Assembly: GCF_964355755.1 (NCBI RefSeq)
Contig: NC_092671.1
Location: 21,480,001 to 21,544,000, forward strand
Direction of reading: 5' to 3'
Length of the DNA: 64,000 bases
Source of the DNA: Antedon mediterranea
Taxonomy: Eukaryota > Echinodermata > Crinoidea > Comatulida > Antedonidae
Part shown: positions 24,401-39,400 of the stretch, piece after piece
How positions within the stretch are numbered: position 1 is the stretch's first letter
Layout of the letters: each line of letters begins with the position of its first letter
The notes under the pieces: generated by a model
Seen by the model: the letters and a program-made list of their open reading frames with translations, nothing else
Databases searched by the model: none
What the model was told of the DNA's origin: nothing
Position numbers and translations under genes: made by a program

Positions 24401-27400
24401 TTTTGTGATTTTCGAAAAAACTTGTTAACATAAAAACACCAAAGTGCTTAGAATAGCTTCAAATCGCATTAGGAGACGTTTTAGACCATTTTGTGATTTT
24501 CGAAAAACTTGTTAACATAAAAACACCAAAGTGCTTAGAATAGCTTCAAATCGCATTTGGAGACGTTTTAGACCATTTTGTGATTTTCGAAAAAACTTGT
24601 TAACATAAAAACACCAAAATGTTTAGAATAGCTTCAAATCGCATTTGGAGACGTTTTAGACCATTTTGTGATTTTCGAAAAAACTTGTTAACACAAAAAC
24701 ACCAAAGTGATTAGAATAGCTTCAAATCGCATTTGGAGACGTTTTAGACCATTTTGTGCATTTCGATGAAACTTGGTTACGCAAAAACATCAAAGTGCTT
24801 AAAATCACATTATAAACCGTTTTAGACCATTTTGAGCATATCGATAACACTTTTCACACAAAAACATCAAAGAGCACAATATAGCTTAATATCGTATTTA
24901 AAAACGTTTTAGACCATTTTGAGCATTTCGACAAAACTTTTTCACACAAAACACCAAAGTGCTTAGAATAGCTTCAAATCGCATTTGGAGACGTTTTAGA
25001 CCATTTTGTGATTTTCGAAAAAACTTGTTAACATAAAAACATCAAAGGGCTAAGAATAGCTTCAAATCGCATTTGGAGACATTTTAGACCAATTAGTGAT
25101 TTTCGAAAAAACTTGGTTACACAAAAACATCAAAGTGGTTAAAATCACATTATAAACCGTTTTAGACCATTTTGAGCATTTCGATAACACTTTTTACACA
25201 AAAACATCAAAGTGCTTAGAATAGCTTCAAATCGCATTTGGAGACGTTTTAGACCATTTTGTGATTTTTGAAAAAAACTTTTTAACATAAAAACACCAAA
25301 CTGCTAAGAATAGCTTCAAATCGCATATGGAGACAATTTAGACCATTTTGTGATTTTCGAAAAAACTTGTTAACATAAAAACACCAAAGTGCTTAGAATA
25401 CCTTCAAATCGCATTTGGAGACGTTTTAGACCATTTTGTGATTTTCCAAAAAACTTGTTAACATAAAAACATCAAAGTGTACAGAATAGCTTCAAATCGC
25501 ATTTGGAGACGTTTTAGACCATTTTGTGATTTTCGAAAAAACTTGTTAACATAAAAACACCAAAATGTTTAGAATAGCTTCAAATCACATTTGGAGACGT
25601 TTTAGACCATTTTGTGATTTTCGAAAAAACTTGTTAACACAAAAACACCAAAGTGATTAGAATAGCTTCAAATCGCATTTGGAGACGTTTTAGACCAATT
25701 TGTGCATTTCGATGAAACTTGGTTACGCAAAAACATCAAAGTGCTTAAAATCACATTATAAACCGTTTTAGACCATTTTGAGCATATCGATAACACTTTT
25801 CACACAAAAACATCAAAGAGCACAATATAGCTTAATATCTTATTTAAAAACGTTTTAGACCATTTTGAGCATTTCGACAAAACTTTTTCACACAAAACAC
25901 CAAAGTGCTTAGAATAGCTTCAAATCGCATTTGGAGACGTTTTAGACCATTTTGTGATTTTCGAAAAAACTTGTTAACATAAAAACATCAAAGTGCTAAG
26001 AATAGCTTCAAATCGCATTTGGAGACATTTTAGACCAATTAGTGATTTTCGAAAAAACTTGGTTACATAAAAACATCAAAGTGGTTAAAATCACATTATA
26101 AACCGTTTTAGACCATTTTGAGCATTTCGATAACACTTTTCACACAAAAACATCAAAGTGCTTAGAATAGCTTCAAATCGCATTTGGAGACGTTTTAGAC
26201 CATTTTGTGATTTTCGAAAAAAACTTTTTAACATAAAAACACCAAACTTCTAAGAATAGCTTCAAATCGCATATGGAGACAATTTAGACCATTTTGTGAT
26301 TTTCGAAAAAACTTGTTAACATAAAAACACCAAAGTGCTAAGAATAGCTTCAAATCGCATATGGAGACAATTTAGACCATTTTGTGATTTTCGAAAAAAC
26401 TTGTTAACATAAAAACACCAAAGTGCTTAGAATACCTTCAAATCGCATTTGGAGACGTTTAAGACCATTTTGTGATTTTCGAAAAAACTTGTTAACATAA
26501 AAACACCAAAGTGCTTAGAATAGCTTCAAATCGCATTTGGAGACGTTTTAGACCAATTTGTGATTTTCGAAAAAACTTGGTTACACAAAAACATCAAAGT
26601 GGATAAAAGCACATTATAAACCGTTTTAGACCATTTTGAGCATTTCGATAACACATTTCACACAAAAACATCAAAGAGCACAAAATAGCTTAATATCGTA
26701 TTTAAAAACGTTTTAAACCATTTTGAGCATTTCGACAAAACTTTTTCACACAAAACACCAAAGTGTTTAGAAAAGCTTCAAATCGCATTTGGAGACGTTT
26801 TAGACCATTTTGTGATTTTCGAAAAAACTTGTTAACACAAAAACACCAAAGTGATTAGAATAGCTTCAAATCGCATTTGGAGACGTTTTAGACCATTTTG
26901 TGATTTTCGAAAAAACTTGTTAACATAAAAACACCAAAGTGATTAGAATAGCTTCAAATCGCATTTGGAGACGTTTTAGACCATTTTGTGCATTTCGATG
27001 AAACTTGGTTACGCAAAAACATCAAAGTAATAATCACATTATAAACAGTTTTAGACCATTTTGAGCATATCGATAAAACTTTTTACACAAAACACCAAAG
27101 TGCTTAGAATAGCTTCAAATCGCATTTGGAGACGTTTTAGACCATTTTGTGATTTTCGACAAAACTTTTTCACACAAAACACCAAAGTGCTTAGAATACC
27201 TTCAAATCGCATTTGGAGACGTTTTAGACCATTTTGTGATTTTCGAAAAAACTTGTTAACATAAAAACATCAAAGTGTACAGATTAGCTTCAAATCGCAT
27301 TTGGAGACGTTTTAGACCATTTTGTGATTTTCGAAAAAACTTGTTAACATAAAAACACCAAAGTGCTTAGAATAGCTTCAAATCGCATTAGGAGACGTTT

Positions 27401-30067
27401 TAGACCATTTTGTTATTTTCGAATAAACTTGTTAACATAAAAACACCAAAATGTTTAGAATAGCTTCAAATCGCATTTGGAGACGTTTTAGACCATTTTG
27501 TGATTTTCGAAAAAACTTGTTAACATAAAAACACCAAAGTGCTTAGAATACCTTCAAATCGCATTTGGAGACGTTTTAGACCATTTTGTGATTTTCCAAA
27601 AAACTTGTTAACATAAAAACATCAAAGTGTACAGAATAGCTTCAAATCGCATTTGGAGACGTTTTAGACCATTTTGTGATTTTCGAAAAAACTTGTTAAC
27701 ATAAAAACACCAAAGTGCTTAGAATAGCTTCAAATCGCATTAGGAGACGTTTTAGACCATTTTGTGATTTTCGAAAAAACTTGTTAACATAAAAACACCA
27801 AAGTGCTTAGAATAGCTTCAAATCGCATTTGGAGACGTTTTAGACCATTTTGTGATTTTCGAAAAAACTTGTTAACATAAAAACACCAAAATGTTTAGAA
27901 TAGCTTCAAATCACATTTGGAGACGTTTTAGACCATTTTGTGATTTTCGAAAAACTTGTTAACACAAAAACACCAAAGTGATTAGAATAGCTTCAAATCG
28001 CATTTGGAGACGTTTTAGACCAATTTGTGCATTTCGATGAAACTTGGTTACGCAAAAACATCAAAGTGCTTAAAATCACATTATAAACCGTTTTAGACCA
28101 TTTTGAGCATATCGATAACACTTTTCACACAAAAACATCAAAGAGCACAATATAGCTTAATATCTTATTTAAAAACGTTTTAGACCATTTTGAGCATTTC
28201 GACAAAACTTTTTCACACAAAACACCAAAGTGCTTAGAATAGCTTCAAATCGCATTTGGAGACGTTTTAGACCATTTTGTGATTTTCGAAAAAACTTTTT
28301 AACATAAAAACACCAAACTGCTAAGAATAGCTTCAAATCGCATATGGAGACAATTTAGACCATTTTGTGATTTTCGAAAAAACTTGTTAACATAAAAACA
28401 CCAAAGTGCTTAGAATACCTTCAAATCGCATTTGGAGACATTTTAGACCATTTTGTGATTTTCGAAAAAACTTGTTAACATAAAAACATCAAAGTGCTAA
28501 GAATAGCTTCCAATCGCATTTGTAGACGTTTTAGACCATTTTGTGATTTTCGAAAACAACTTGTTAACATAAAAACACCAAAGTGCTTAGAATAGCTTCA
28601 AATCGCATTTGGAGACGTTTTAGACCATTTTGTGATTTTCGAAAAAACTTGTTAACATAAAAACATCAAAGTGCTAAGAATAGCTTCAAATCGAATTTGG
28701 AGACATTTTAGACCAATTAGTGATTTTCGAAAAAACTTGGTTACACAAAAACATCAAAGTGGTTAAAATCACATTATAAACCGTTTTAGACCATTTTGAG
28801 CATTTCGATAACACTTTTCACACAAAAACATCAAAGTGCTTAGAATAGCTTCAAATCGCATTTGGAGACGTTTTAGACCATTTTGTGATTTTCGAAAAAA
28901 ACTTTTTAACATAAAAACACCAAACTGCTAAGAATAGCTTCAAATCGCATATGGAGACAATTTAGACCATTTTGTGATTTTCGAAAAAACTTGTTAACAT
29001 AAAAACACCAAAGTGCTTAGAATACCTTCAAATCGCATTTGGAGACATTTTAGACCATTTTGTGATTTTCGAAAAAACTTGTTAACATAAAAACATCAAA
29101 GTGCTAAGAATAGCTTCCAATCGCATTTGGAGACGTTTTAGACCATTTTGTGATTTTCGAAAAAACTTGTTAACATAAAAACACCAAAGTGATTAGAATA
29201 GCTTCAAATCGCATTTGGAGACGTTTTAGACCATTTTGTGCATTTCGATGAAACTTGGTTACGCAAAAACATCAAAGTGCTTAAAATCACATTATAAACC
29301 GTTTTAGACCATTTTGAGCATATCGATAACACTTTTTACACAAAACACCAAAGTGCTTAGAATAGCTTCAAATCGCATTTGGAGACGTTTTAGACCATTT
29401 TGTGATTTTCGACAAAACTTTTTCACACAAAACACCAAAGTGCTTAGAATACCTTCAAATCGCATTTGGAGACGTTTTAGACCATTTTGTGATTTTCGAA
29501 AAAACTTGTTAACATAAAAACATCAAAGTGTACAGAATAGCTTCAAATCGCATTTGGAGACGTTTTAGACCATTTTGTGATTTTCGAAAAAACTTGTTAA
29601 CATAAAAACACCAAAGTGCTTAGAATAGCTTCAAATCGCATTTGGAGACGTTTTAGACCATTTTGTGATTTTCGAAAAAACTTGTTAACATAAAAACACC
29701 AAAGTGCTTAGAATAGCTTCAAATCGCATTAGGAGACGTTTTAGACCATTTTGTGATTTTCGAAAAAACTTGTTAACATAAAAACACCAAAGTGCTTAGA
29801 ATAGCTTCAAATCGCATTTGGAGACGTTTTAGACCATTTTGTGATTTTCGAAAAAACTTGTTAACATAAAAAAAACAAAGTTCTTAAAATAGCTTCAAAT
29901 CGCATTTGGAGACGTTTTAGACCATTTTGTGATTTTCGAAAAAACCTGTTAACATAAAAACACCAAAGTGTTTAGAAAAGCTTCAAATCGCATTTGGAGA
30001 CGTTTTAGACCATTTTGGGATTTTCGAAAAAACTTGTTAACATAAAAACACCAAAGTGCTTAGAATA

Positions 30068-30144
30068 TGGCCGAGCGGTTAAGGCAGGGGCGCCGTTTAT
30101 CGTACCTAAAGAGCCAACAACAACATCGGCAAGGGTTCGAGGCC
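30068..30144 (+). promoter_or_regulatory. Internal Pol III promoter, SINE copy 2
   Basis: Same intact A box (30068-30078) and B box (30134-30144) as copy 1. Confidence 0.75.
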
Positions 30145-30420
30145 GACTCGCTCCTAGTTCTGGTGGTGGAACAAGTCTTCTCGGATAAGGACTATAAACC
30201 GTAGGTCCAGTGTACACAGTTATAACATGTGTGTACTTTAAAGAACCCAGTTCATTATTCGAAAAAGAGTAGGGGGTTACCCCGGTGAACTGGTTCACAC
30301 AATAGCCTCTGTATCAGGGGGATTACCACCTATCTGATAGGACAGTGATTAATTCACTATTGGTAATCCTTGGCCACAGTGCCTAAAGACATAAAATAAA
30401 ATAAAAATAAATAAATAAAT
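30068..30420 (+). mobile_element. tRNA-derived SINE, copy 2 (in U2)
   Basis: By eye identical in every base to the SINE at 11870-12222 and located 18198 bp downstream, at the same point of the HOR, with the same satellite junctions on both sides. It therefore arose by amplification of the array, not by a new retroposition. A box at 30068, B box at 30134-30144, tail ending at 30420. Confidence 0.88.
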
Positions 30421-33400
30421 AATAGCTTCAAATCGCATTTGGAGACGTTTTAGACCATTTTGTAATTTTCAAAAAAACTTGTTAACATAAAAACACCAAA
30501 GTTCTTAGAATAGCTTCAAATCGCATTTGGAGACGTTTTAGACCATTTTGTGCATTTCGATGAAACTTGGTTACACAAAAACATCAAAGTGCTTAAAATC
30601 ACATTATAAACCGTTTTAGACCATTTGAGCATTTCGATAACACTTTTCACACAAAAACATCAAAGTTCACAATATAGCTTAATATCCTATTTAAAAACGT
30701 TTTAGACCATTTTGAGCATTTCGACAAAACTTTTTCACACAAAACACCAAAGTGCTTAGAATACCTTCAAATCGCATTTGGAGACGTTTTAGACAATTTT
30801 GTGATTTTCGAAAAAACTTGTTAACATAAAAACACCAAAGTTTACAGAATAGCTTCAAATCGCATTTGGAGACGTTTTAGACAATTTTGTGATTTTCGAA
30901 AAAACTTGTTAACATAAAAACACCAAAGTGCTTAGAATAGCTTCAAATCGCATTGGGAGACGTTTTAGACCATTTTGTGATTTTCGAAAAAACTTGTTAA
31001 CATAAAAACACCAAAGTGCTTAGAATAGCTTCAAATCGCATTTGGAGACGTTTTAGACCATTTTGTGATTTTCGAAAAAACTTGTTAACATAAAAACGCC
31101 AAAGTTCTTAAAATAGCTTCAAATCGCATTTGGAGACGTTTTAGACCATTTTGTGATTTTCGAAAAAACTTGTTAACATAAAAACACCAAAGTGTTTAGA
31201 AAAGCTTCAAATCGCATTTGGAGACGTTTTAGACCATTTTGGGATTTTTGAAAAAACTTGTTAACATAAAAACACCAAAGTGCTTAGAATAGCTTCAAAT
31301 CGCATTTGGAGACGTTTTAGACCATTTTGTAATTTTCAAAAAAACTTGTTAACATAAAAACACCAAAGTTCTTAGAATAGCTTCAAATCGCATTTGGAGA
31401 CGTTTTAGACCATTTTGTGCATTTCGATAAAACTTGGTTACACAAAAACATCAAAGTGCTTAAAATCACGTTATAAACCGTTTTAGACCATTTGAGCATT
31501 TCGATAACACTTTTCACACAAAAACATCAAAGGGCACAATATAGCTTAATATCCTATTTAAAAACGTTTTAGACCATTTTGAGCATTTCGACAAAACTTT
31601 TTCACACAAAACACCAAAGTGCTTAGAATACCTTCAAATCGCATTTGGAGACGTTTTAGACAATTTTGTGATTTTCGAAAAAACTTAACATAAAAACATC
31701 AAAGTTTACAGAATAGCTTCAAATCGCTTTTGGAGACGTTTTAGACAATTTTGTGATTTTCGAAAAAACTTGTTAACATAAAAACACCAAAGTGCTTAGA
31801 ATAGCTTCAAATCGCATTGGGAGACGTTTTAGACCATTTTGTGATTTTCGAAAAAACTTGTTAACATAAAAACATCAAAGTGTACAGAATAGCTTCAAAT
31901 CGCATTTGGAGACGTTTTAGACCATTTTGTGATTTTCGAAAAAACTTGTTAACATAAAAACACCAAAGTGCTTAGAATAGCTTCAAATCGCATTTGGAGA
32001 CGTTTTAAACCATTTTGTGATTTTCGAAAAAACTTGTTAACATAAAAACACCAAAATGTTTAGAATAGCTTCAAATCGCATTTGGAGACGTTTTAGACCA
32101 TTTTGTGATTTTCGAAAAAACTTGTTAACACAAAAACACCAAAGTGATTAGAATAGCTTCAAATCGCATTTGGAGACGTTTTAGACCATTTTGTGATTTT
32201 CGAAAAAACTTGTTAACATAAAAACACCAAAGTGATTAGAATAGCTTCAAATCGCATTTGGAGACGTTTTAGACCATTTTGTGCATTTCGATGAAACTTG
32301 GTTACGCAAAAACATCAAAGTGCTTAAAATCACATTATAAACCGTTTTAGACCATTTTGAGCATATCGATAACACTTTTTACACAAAACACCAAAGTGCT
32401 TAGAATAGCTTCAAATCGCATTTGGAGACGTTTTAGACCATTTTGTGATTTTCGACAAAACTTTTTCACACAAAACACCAAAGTGCTTAGAATACCTTCA
32501 AATCGCATTTGGAGACGTTTTAGACCATTTTGTGATTTTCGAAAAAACTTGTTAACATAAAAACATCAAAATGTTTAGAATAGCTTCAAATCACATTTGG
32601 AGACGTTTTAGACCATTTTGTGATTTTCGAAAAAACTTGTTAACACAAAAACACCAAAGTGATTAGAATAGCTTCAAATCGCATTTGGAGACGTTTTAGA
32701 CCAATTTGTGCATTTCGATGAAACTTGGTTACGCAAAAACATCAAAGTGCTTAAAATCACATTATAAACCGTTTTAGACCATTTTGAGCATATCGATAAC
32801 ACTTTTCACACAAAAACATCAAAGAGCACAATATAGCTTAATATCTTATTTAAAAACGTTTTAGACCATTTTGAGCATTTCGACAAAACTTTTTCACACA
32901 AAACACCAAAGTGCTTAGAATAGCTTCAAATCGCATTTGGAGACGTTTTAGACCATTTTGTGATTTTCGAAAAAACTTGTTAACATAAAAACATCAAAGT
33001 GCTAAGAATAGCTTCAAATCGCATTTGGAGACATTTTAGACCAATTAGTGATTTTCGAAAAAACTTGGTTACACAAAAACATCAAAGTGGTTAAAATCAC
33101 ATTATAAACCGTTTTAGACCATTTTGAGCATTTCGATAACACTTTTCACACAAAAACATCAAAGTGCTTAGAATAGCTTCAAATCGCATTTGGAGACGTT
33201 TTAGACCATTTTGTGATTTTCGAAAAAAACTTTTTAACATAAAAACACCAAACTTCTAAGAATAGCTTCAAATCGCATATGGAGACAATTTAGACCATTT
33301 TGTGATTTTCGAAAAAACTTGTTAACATAAAAACACCAAAGTGCTAAGAATAGCTTCAAATCGCATATGGAGACAATTTAGACCATTTTGTGATTTTCGA

Positions 33401-36400
33401 AAAAACTTGTTAACATAAAAACACCAAAGTGCTTAGAATACCTTCAAATCGCATTTGGAGACGTTTAAGACCATTTTGTGATTTTCGAAAAAACTTGTTA
33501 ACATAAAAACACCAAAGTGCTTAGAATAGCTTCAAATCGCATTTGGAGACGTTTTAGACCAATTTGTGATTTTCGAAAAAACTTGGTTACACAAAAACAT
33601 CAAAGTGGATAAAAGCACATTATAAACCGTTTTAGACCATTTTGAGCATTTCGATAACACATTTCACACAAAAACATCAAAGAGCACAAAATAGCTTAAT
33701 ATCGTATTTAAAAACGTTTTAAACCATTTTGAGCATTTCGACAAAACTTTTTCACACAAAACACCAAAGTGTTTAGAAAAGCTTCAAATCGCATTTGGAG
33801 ACGTTTTAGACCATTTTGGGATTTTCGAAAAAACTTGTTAACATAAAAACACCAAAGTGCTTAGAATAGCTTCAAATCGCATTTGAAGACGTTTTAGACC
33901 ATTTTGTAATTTTCGAAAAAACTTGTTAACATAAAAACACCAAAATGTTTAGAATAGCTTCAAATCGCATTTGGAGACGTTTTAGACCATTTTGTGATTT
34001 TCGAAAAAACTTGTTAACACAAAAACACCAAAGTGATTAGAATAGCTTCAAATCGCATTTGGAGACGTTTTAGACCATTTTGTGATTTTCGAAAAAACTT
34101 GTTAACATAAAAACACCAAAGTGATTAGAATAGCTTCAAATCGCATTTGGAGACGTTTTAGACCATTTTGTGCATTTCGATGAAACTTGGTTACGCAAAA
34201 ACATCAAAGTAATAATCACATTATAAACAGTTTTAGACCATTTTGAGCATATCGATAAAACTTTTTACACAAAACACCAAAGTGCTTAGAATAGCTTCAA
34301 ATCGCATTTGGAGACGTTTTAGACCATTTTGTGATTTTCGACAAAACTTTTTCACACAAAACACCAAAGTGCTTAGAATACCTTCAAATCGCATTTGGAG
34401 ACGTTTTAGACCATTTTGTGATTTTCGAAAAAACTTGTTAACATAAAAACATCAAAGTGTACAGATTAGCTTCAAATCGCATTTGGAGACGTTTTAGACC
34501 ATTTTGTGATTTTCGAAAAAACTTGTTAACATAAAAACACCAAAGTGCTTAGAATAGCTTCAAATCGCATTAGGAGACGTTTTAGACCATTTTGTTATTT
34601 TCGAAAAAACTTGTTAACATAAAAACACCAAAATGTTTAGAATAGCTTCAAATCGCATTTGGAGACGTTTTAGACCATTTTGTGATTTTCGAAAAAACTT
34701 GTTAACATAAAAACACCAAAGTGCTTAGAATACCTTCAAATCGCATTTGGAGACGTTTTAGACCATTTTGTGATTTTCCAAAAAACTTGTTAACATAAAA
34801 ACATCAAAGTGTACAGAATAGCTTCAAATCGCATTTGGAGACGTTTTAGACCATTTTGTGATTTTCGAAAAAACTTGTTAACATAAAAACACCAAAGTGC
34901 TTAGAATAGCTTCAAATCGCATTAGGAGACGTTTTAGACCATTTTGTGATTTTCGAAAAAACTTGTTAACATAAAAACACCAAAGTGCTTAGAATAGCTT
35001 CAAATCGCATTTGGAGACGTTTTAGACCATTTTGTGATTTTCGAAAAAACTTGTTAACATAAAAACACCAAAATGTTTAGAATAGCTTCAAATCACATTT
35101 GGAGACGTTTTAGACCATTTTGTGATTTTCGAAAAAACTTGTTAACACAAAAACACCAAAGTGATTAGAATAGCTTCAAATCGCATTTGGAGACGTTTTA
35201 GACCAATTTGTGCATTTCGATGAAACTTGGTTACGCAAAAACATCAAAGTGCTTAAAATCACATTATAAACCGTTTTAGACCATTTTGAGCATATCGATA
35301 ACACTTTTCACACAAAAACATCAAAGAGCACAATATAGCTTAATATCTTATTTAAAAACGTTTTAGACCATTTTGAGCATTTCGACAAAACTTTTTCACA
35401 CAAAACACCAAAGTGCTTAGAATAGCTTCAAATCGCATTTGGAGACGTTTTAGACCATTTTGTGATTTTCGAAAAAACTTTTTCACACAAAACACCAAAG
35501 TGCTTAGAATACCTTCAAATCGCATTTGGAGACGTTTTAGACCATTTTGTGATTTTCGAAAAAACTTGTTAACATAAAAACATCAAAGTGTACAGAATAG
35601 CTTCAAATCGCATTTGGAGACGTTTTAGACCATTTTGTGATTTTCGAAAAAACTTGTTAACATAAAAACACCAAAGTGCTTAGAATAGCTTCAAATCGCA
35701 TTAGGAGACGTTTTAGACCATTTTGTGATTTTCGAAAAAACTTGTTAACACAAAAACACCAAAGTGCTTAGAATAGCTTCAAATCGCATTTGGAGACGTT
35801 TTAGACCATTTTGTGATTTTCGAAAAAACTTGTTAATATAAAAACACCAAAGTACTTAGAATAGCTTCAAATCGCATTTGGAGACGTTTTAAACCATTTT
35901 GTGATTTTCGAAAAAACTTGTTAACATAAAAACACCAAAATGTTTAGAATAGCTTCAAATCGCATTTGGAGACGTTTTAGACCATTTTGTGATTTTCGAA
36001 AAAACTTGTTAACACAAAAACACCAAAGTGATTAGAATAGCTTCAAATCGCATTTGGAGACGTTTTAGACCATTTTGTGCATTTCGATGAAACTTGGTTA
36101 CGGAAAAACATCAAAGTGCTTAAAATCACATTATAAACCGTTTTAGACCATTTTGAGCATTTCGATAACACATTTCACACAAAAACATCAAAGAGCACAA
36201 AATAGCTTAATATCGTATTTAAAAACGTTTTAAACCATTTTGAGCATTTCGACAAAACTTTTTCACACAAAACACCAAAGTGTTTAGAAAAGCTTCAAAT
36301 CGCATTTGGAGACGTTTTAGACCATTTTGGGATTTTCGAAAAAACTTGTTAACATAAAAACACCAAAGTGCTTAGAATACCTTCAAATCGCATTTGGAGA

Positions 36401-36418
36401 CGTTTTAGACCATTTTGT

Positions 36419-39400
36419 GATTTTCGAAAAAACTTGTTAACATAAAAACACCAAAATGTTTAGAATAGCTTCAAATTGCATTTGGAGACGTTTTAGACCA
36501 TTTTGTGATTTTCGAAAAAACTTGTTAACACAAAAACACCAAAGTGATTAGAATAGCTTCAAATCGCATTTGGAGACGTTTTAGACCATTTTGTGATTTT
36601 CGAAAAAACTTGTTAACATAAAAACACCAAAGTGATTAGAATAGCTTCAAATCGCATTTGGAGACGTTTTAGACCATTTTGTGCATTTCGATGAAACTTG
36701 GTTACGCAAAAACATCAATGTGCTTAAAATCACATTATAAACCGTTTTAGACCATTTTGAGCATATCCATAAAACTTTTTACACAAAACACCAAAGTGCT
36801 TAGAATAGCTTCAAATCGCATTTGGAGACGTTTTAGACCATTTTGTGATTTTCGACAAAACTTTTTCACACAAAACACCAAAGTGCTTAGAATACCTTCA
36901 AATCGCATTTGGAGACGTTTTAGACCATTTTGTGATTTTCGAAAAAACTTGTTAACATAAAAACATCAAAGTGTACAGAATAGCATCAAATCGCATTTGG
37001 AGACGTTTTAGACCATTTTGTGATTTTCGAAAAAACTTGTTAACATAAAAACACCAAAGTGCTTAGAATAGCTTCAAATCGCATTAGGAGACGTTTTAGA
37101 CCATTTTGTGATTTTCGAAAAAACTTGTTAACATAAAAACACCAAAGTGCTTAGAATAGCTTCAAATCGCATTTGGAGACGTTTTAGACCATTTTGTGAT
37201 TTTCGAAAAAACTTGTTAACATAAAAACACCAAAATGTTTAGAATAGCTTCAAATCGCATTTGGAGACGTTTTAGACCATTTTGTGATTTTCGAAAAAAC
37301 TTGTTAACACAAAAACACCAAAGTGATTAGAATAGCTTCAAATCGCATTTGGAGACGTTTTAGACCATTTTGTGCATTTCGATGAAACTTGGTTACGCAA
37401 AAACATCAAAGTGCTTAAAATCACATTATAAACCGTTTTAGACCATTTTTAGCATATCGATAACACTTTTCACACAAAAACATCAAAGAGCACAATATAG
37501 CTTAATATCGTATTTAAAAACGTTTTAGACCATTTTGAGCATTTCGACAAAACTTTTTCACACAAAACACCAAAGTGCTTAGAATAGCTTCAAATCGCAT
37601 TTGGAGACGTTTTAGACCATTTTGTGATTTTCGAAAAAACTTGTTAACATAAAAACATCAAAGGGCTAAGAATAGCTTCAAATCGCATTTGGAGACATTT
37701 TAGACCAATTAGTGATTTTCGAAAAAACTTGGTTACACAAAAACATCAAAGTGGTTAAAATCACATTATAAACCGTTTTAGACCATTTTGAGCATTTCGA
37801 TAACACTTTTTACACAAAAACATCAAAGTGCTTAGAATAGCTTCAAATCGCATTTGGAGACGTTTTAGACCATTTTGTGATTTTCGAAAAAAACTTTTTA
37901 ACATAAAAACACCAAACTGCTAAGAATAGCTTCAAATCGCATATGGAGACAATTTAGACCATTTTGTGATTTTCGAAAAAACTTGTTAACATAAAAACAC
38001 CAAAGTGCTTAGCATACCTTCAAATCGCATTTGGAGACATTTTAGACCATTTTGTGATTTTCGAAAAAACTTGTTAACATAAAAACATCAAAGTGCTAAG
38101 AATAGCTTCCAATCGCATTTGGAGACGTTTTAGACCATTTTGTGATTTTCGAAAACAACTTGTTAACATAAAAACACCAAAGTGCTTAGAATAGCTTCAA
38201 ATCGCATTTGGAGACGTTTTAGACCAATTTGTGATTTTCGAAAAAACTTGGTTACACAAAAACATCAAAGTGGATAAAATCACATTATAAACCGTTTTAG
38301 ACCATTTTGAGCATATCGATAACACTTTTCACACAAAAACATCAAAGACCACAATATAGCTTAATATCGTATTTAAAAACGTTTTAGACCATTTTGAGCA
38401 TTTCGACAAAACTTTTTCACACAAAACACCAAAGTGCTTAGAATAGCTTCAAATCGCATTTGGAGACGTTTTAGACCATTTTGTGATTTTCGAAAAAACT
38501 TGTTAACATAAAAACATCAAAGTGCTAAGAATAGCTTCAAATCGAATTTGGAGACATTTTAGACCAATTAGTGATTTTCGAAAAAACTTGGTTACACAAA
38601 AACATCAAAGTGGTTAAAATCACATTATAAACCGTTTTAGACCATTTTGAGCATTTCGATAACACTTTTCACACAAAAACATCAAAGTGCTTAGAATAGC
38701 TTCAAATCGCATTTGGAGACGTTTTAGACCATTTTGTGATTTTCGAAAAAAACTTTTTAACATAAAAACACCAAACTGCTAAGAATAGCTTCAAATCGCA
38801 TATGGAGACAATTTAGACCATTTTGTGATTTTCGAAAAAACTTGTTAACATAAAAACACCAAAGTGCTTAGAATACCTTCAAATCGCATTTGGAGACATT
38901 TTAGACCATTTTGTGATTTTCGAAAAAACTTGTTAACATAAAAACATCAAAGTGCTAAGAATAGCTTCCAATCGCATTTGGAGACGTTTTAGACTATTTT
39001 GTGATTTTCGAAAACAACTTGTTAACATAAAAACACCAAAGTGCTTAGAATAGCTTCAAATCGCATTTGGAGACGTTTTAGACCAATTTGTGATTTTCGA
39101 AAAAACTTGGTTACACAAAAACATCAAAGTGGATAAAATCACATTATAAACCGTTTTAGACCATTTTGAGCATTTCGATAACACATATCACACAAAAACA
39201 TCAAAGAGCACAAAATAGCTTAATATCGTATTTAAAAACGTTTTAAACCATTTTGAGCATTTCGACAAAACTTTTTCACACAAAACACCAAAGTGTACAG
39301 AATAGCTTCAAATCGCATTTGGAGACGTTTTAGACCATTTTGTGATTTTCGAAAAAACTTGTTAATATAAAAACACCAAAGTACTTAGAATAGCTTCAAA

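Larger units (their letters stand above)
18376..36418 (+). repeat. Higher-order repeat copy U2
   Basis: Second HOR period, aligned to U1 at +18375 up to about 7.1 kb into the unit and at +18199 or +18198 afterwards. The 176-bp step is two monomers missing near 25500-25570. A further 1-bp step comes from a missing A near 27950; a 1-bp deletion in U1 near 12809 restores +18199. The SINE is kept at 30068-30420, exactly the U1 position. The end is set at the breakpoint where the tail of U2 (U1 position 18219) joins U3 at U1 position about 186, a 341-bp loss compared with the U1/U2 junction. By eye the copies differ at few bases over 18 kb, suggesting recent homogenisation. Confidence 0.88.

Noticed and set aside
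36985-36990. Private GCATC change in U3 (AGAATAGCATCAAATCG)
   Set aside because: A single base difference of a kind expected by mutation or sequencing error; no structural consequence seen.
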